NCBI GenBank assembly: GCA_021829645.1
Contig: JAKBPI010000016.1
Coordinates: 1 to 50,969, forward strand
Source: Actinomycetes bacterium
GTDB lineage: Bacteria; Actinomycetota; Acidimicrobiia; Acidimicrobiales; Bog-793
Direction of reading: 5' to 3'
Length of the DNA: 50,969 nt
Shown here: piece after piece, positions 50,725 through 50,969 of the stretch
Layout of the letters: every line of letters begins with the position of its first letter
Numbering within the stretch: position 1 is the first letter of the stretch
Position numbers and translations under genes: made by a program
Notes under the pieces: model-generated
Databases searched by the model: none
What the model saw: only the letters and a program-made list of their open reading frames with translations
Told to the model about the DNA's origin: nothing

Positions 50725-50969
50725 AAAGAACTCCAAGCTTTCACAAAATATTATCCTTGGCGAGATTCACAAAATAAGATTTTTCCGAATACCCACAACG
50801 AAGACTAGCATATCCACCAGCGGTTGCTATGCGTATTTGACTATTATCCTAAATTCCCGTGCTTTTGGGCACTATGTAATTACTTGCAGGCTAAATCGGC
50901 TTATTAAATGGCTATTATGCGTAAATCCACCATGATTAGGCTACTTAGGATATAGTGTGTATACACATT
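50725..50969. other. Right-edge intergenic region
   Basis: No gene is supported in the last 245 bases. The promoter of the DUF6941-like gene should lie here. The window ends before any further gene can be recognised. Confidence 0.4.

Noticed and set aside
1-50969. tRNA, rRNA, CRISPR array, prophage or insertion sequence
   Set aside because: I looked in the intergenic regions on both strands and saw no cloverleaf-like sequence, no spaced direct repeats and no transposase or integrase genes.

Overview
The window looks like the chromosome of an actinobacterium with unusually moderate to low GC for that phylum. The core gene order supports this: rpmB diverges from a minus-strand run fakA, recG, rsmD, coaD, a DivIVA-like gene, yceD, (DNA methyltransferase), rpmF, plsX, acpP, rnc, mutM. 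Further support comes from an actinobacterial-type chorismate synthase, a type 2 PyrF, a SUF operon containing a Rieske protein, and an ATP-grasp/radical SAM pair whose radical SAM member ends in a CCAEP-like tail. Two secreted peptidases of acid-active families (G1 glutamic and S53 sedolisin) suggest an acidic habitat. An acidophilic member of the Acidimicrobiia would fit, but that is inference; no rRNA or tRNA gene is visible to test it.

Layout. 1-3.1 kb: two large membrane proteins, one cut by the window edge and one DUF2079-like. 3.1-10.1 kb: an AT-rich, loosely packed accessory stretch with a quinone-oxidoreductase-like enzyme, a G1 peptidase, a small protein with the LQR-x-IGN motif known from contractile-injection-associated proteins, a MarR regulator and an aldo/keto reductase. 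10.1-12.1 kb: aroC and an NfuA-like Fe-S carrier. 12.2-15.9 kb: a translationally coupled three-gene operon (ATP-grasp enzyme, radical SAM enzyme, cysteine-rich protein), the best candidate for a little-described pathway. 16.4-17.6 kb: a toxin-antitoxin-like pair (HTH plus Panacea/DUF4065 antitoxin and a small RelE/ParE-like partner) with a near-consensus promoter and an inverted repeat. 17.7-29.2 kb: the housekeeping block for lipid precursors, ribosome biogenesis, CoA and DNA repair, including bL32 (59 aa) at 20741-20920. 29.2-31.3 kb: thiL and a fumarylacetoacetate-hydrolase-family enzyme. 31.3-35.5 kb: two large glycosyltransferase-like proteins. 35.7-41.1 kb: pyrF and the SUF operon sufB, cysteine-rich 124-aa protein, sufD, Rieske, sufC. 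41.3-51.0 kb: a polyprenol-phosphate-mannose-synthase-like GT2, a membrane protein with a RodZ-type DUF4115-like tail, a TIR-TM-WD40 receptor-like protein with 14 repeats, an RmlC-like cupin, the S53 peptidase and a DUF6941-like protein.

How the genes work together. The SUF operon builds Fe-S clusters that the NfuA-like carrier could deliver, for example to the radical SAM enzyme. PlsX, AcpP and FakA handle acyl groups for phospholipid synthesis. RsmD, Rnc, bL28 and bL32 serve the ribosome, and RecG and MutM repair DNA. The glycosyltransferases, Ppm1-like enzyme, cupin epimerase, DUF2079 proteins and secreted peptidases all point to a cell surface rich in glycans and acid-stable exoproteins. 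I found no insertion sequence, CRISPR array, prophage, rRNA or tRNA.
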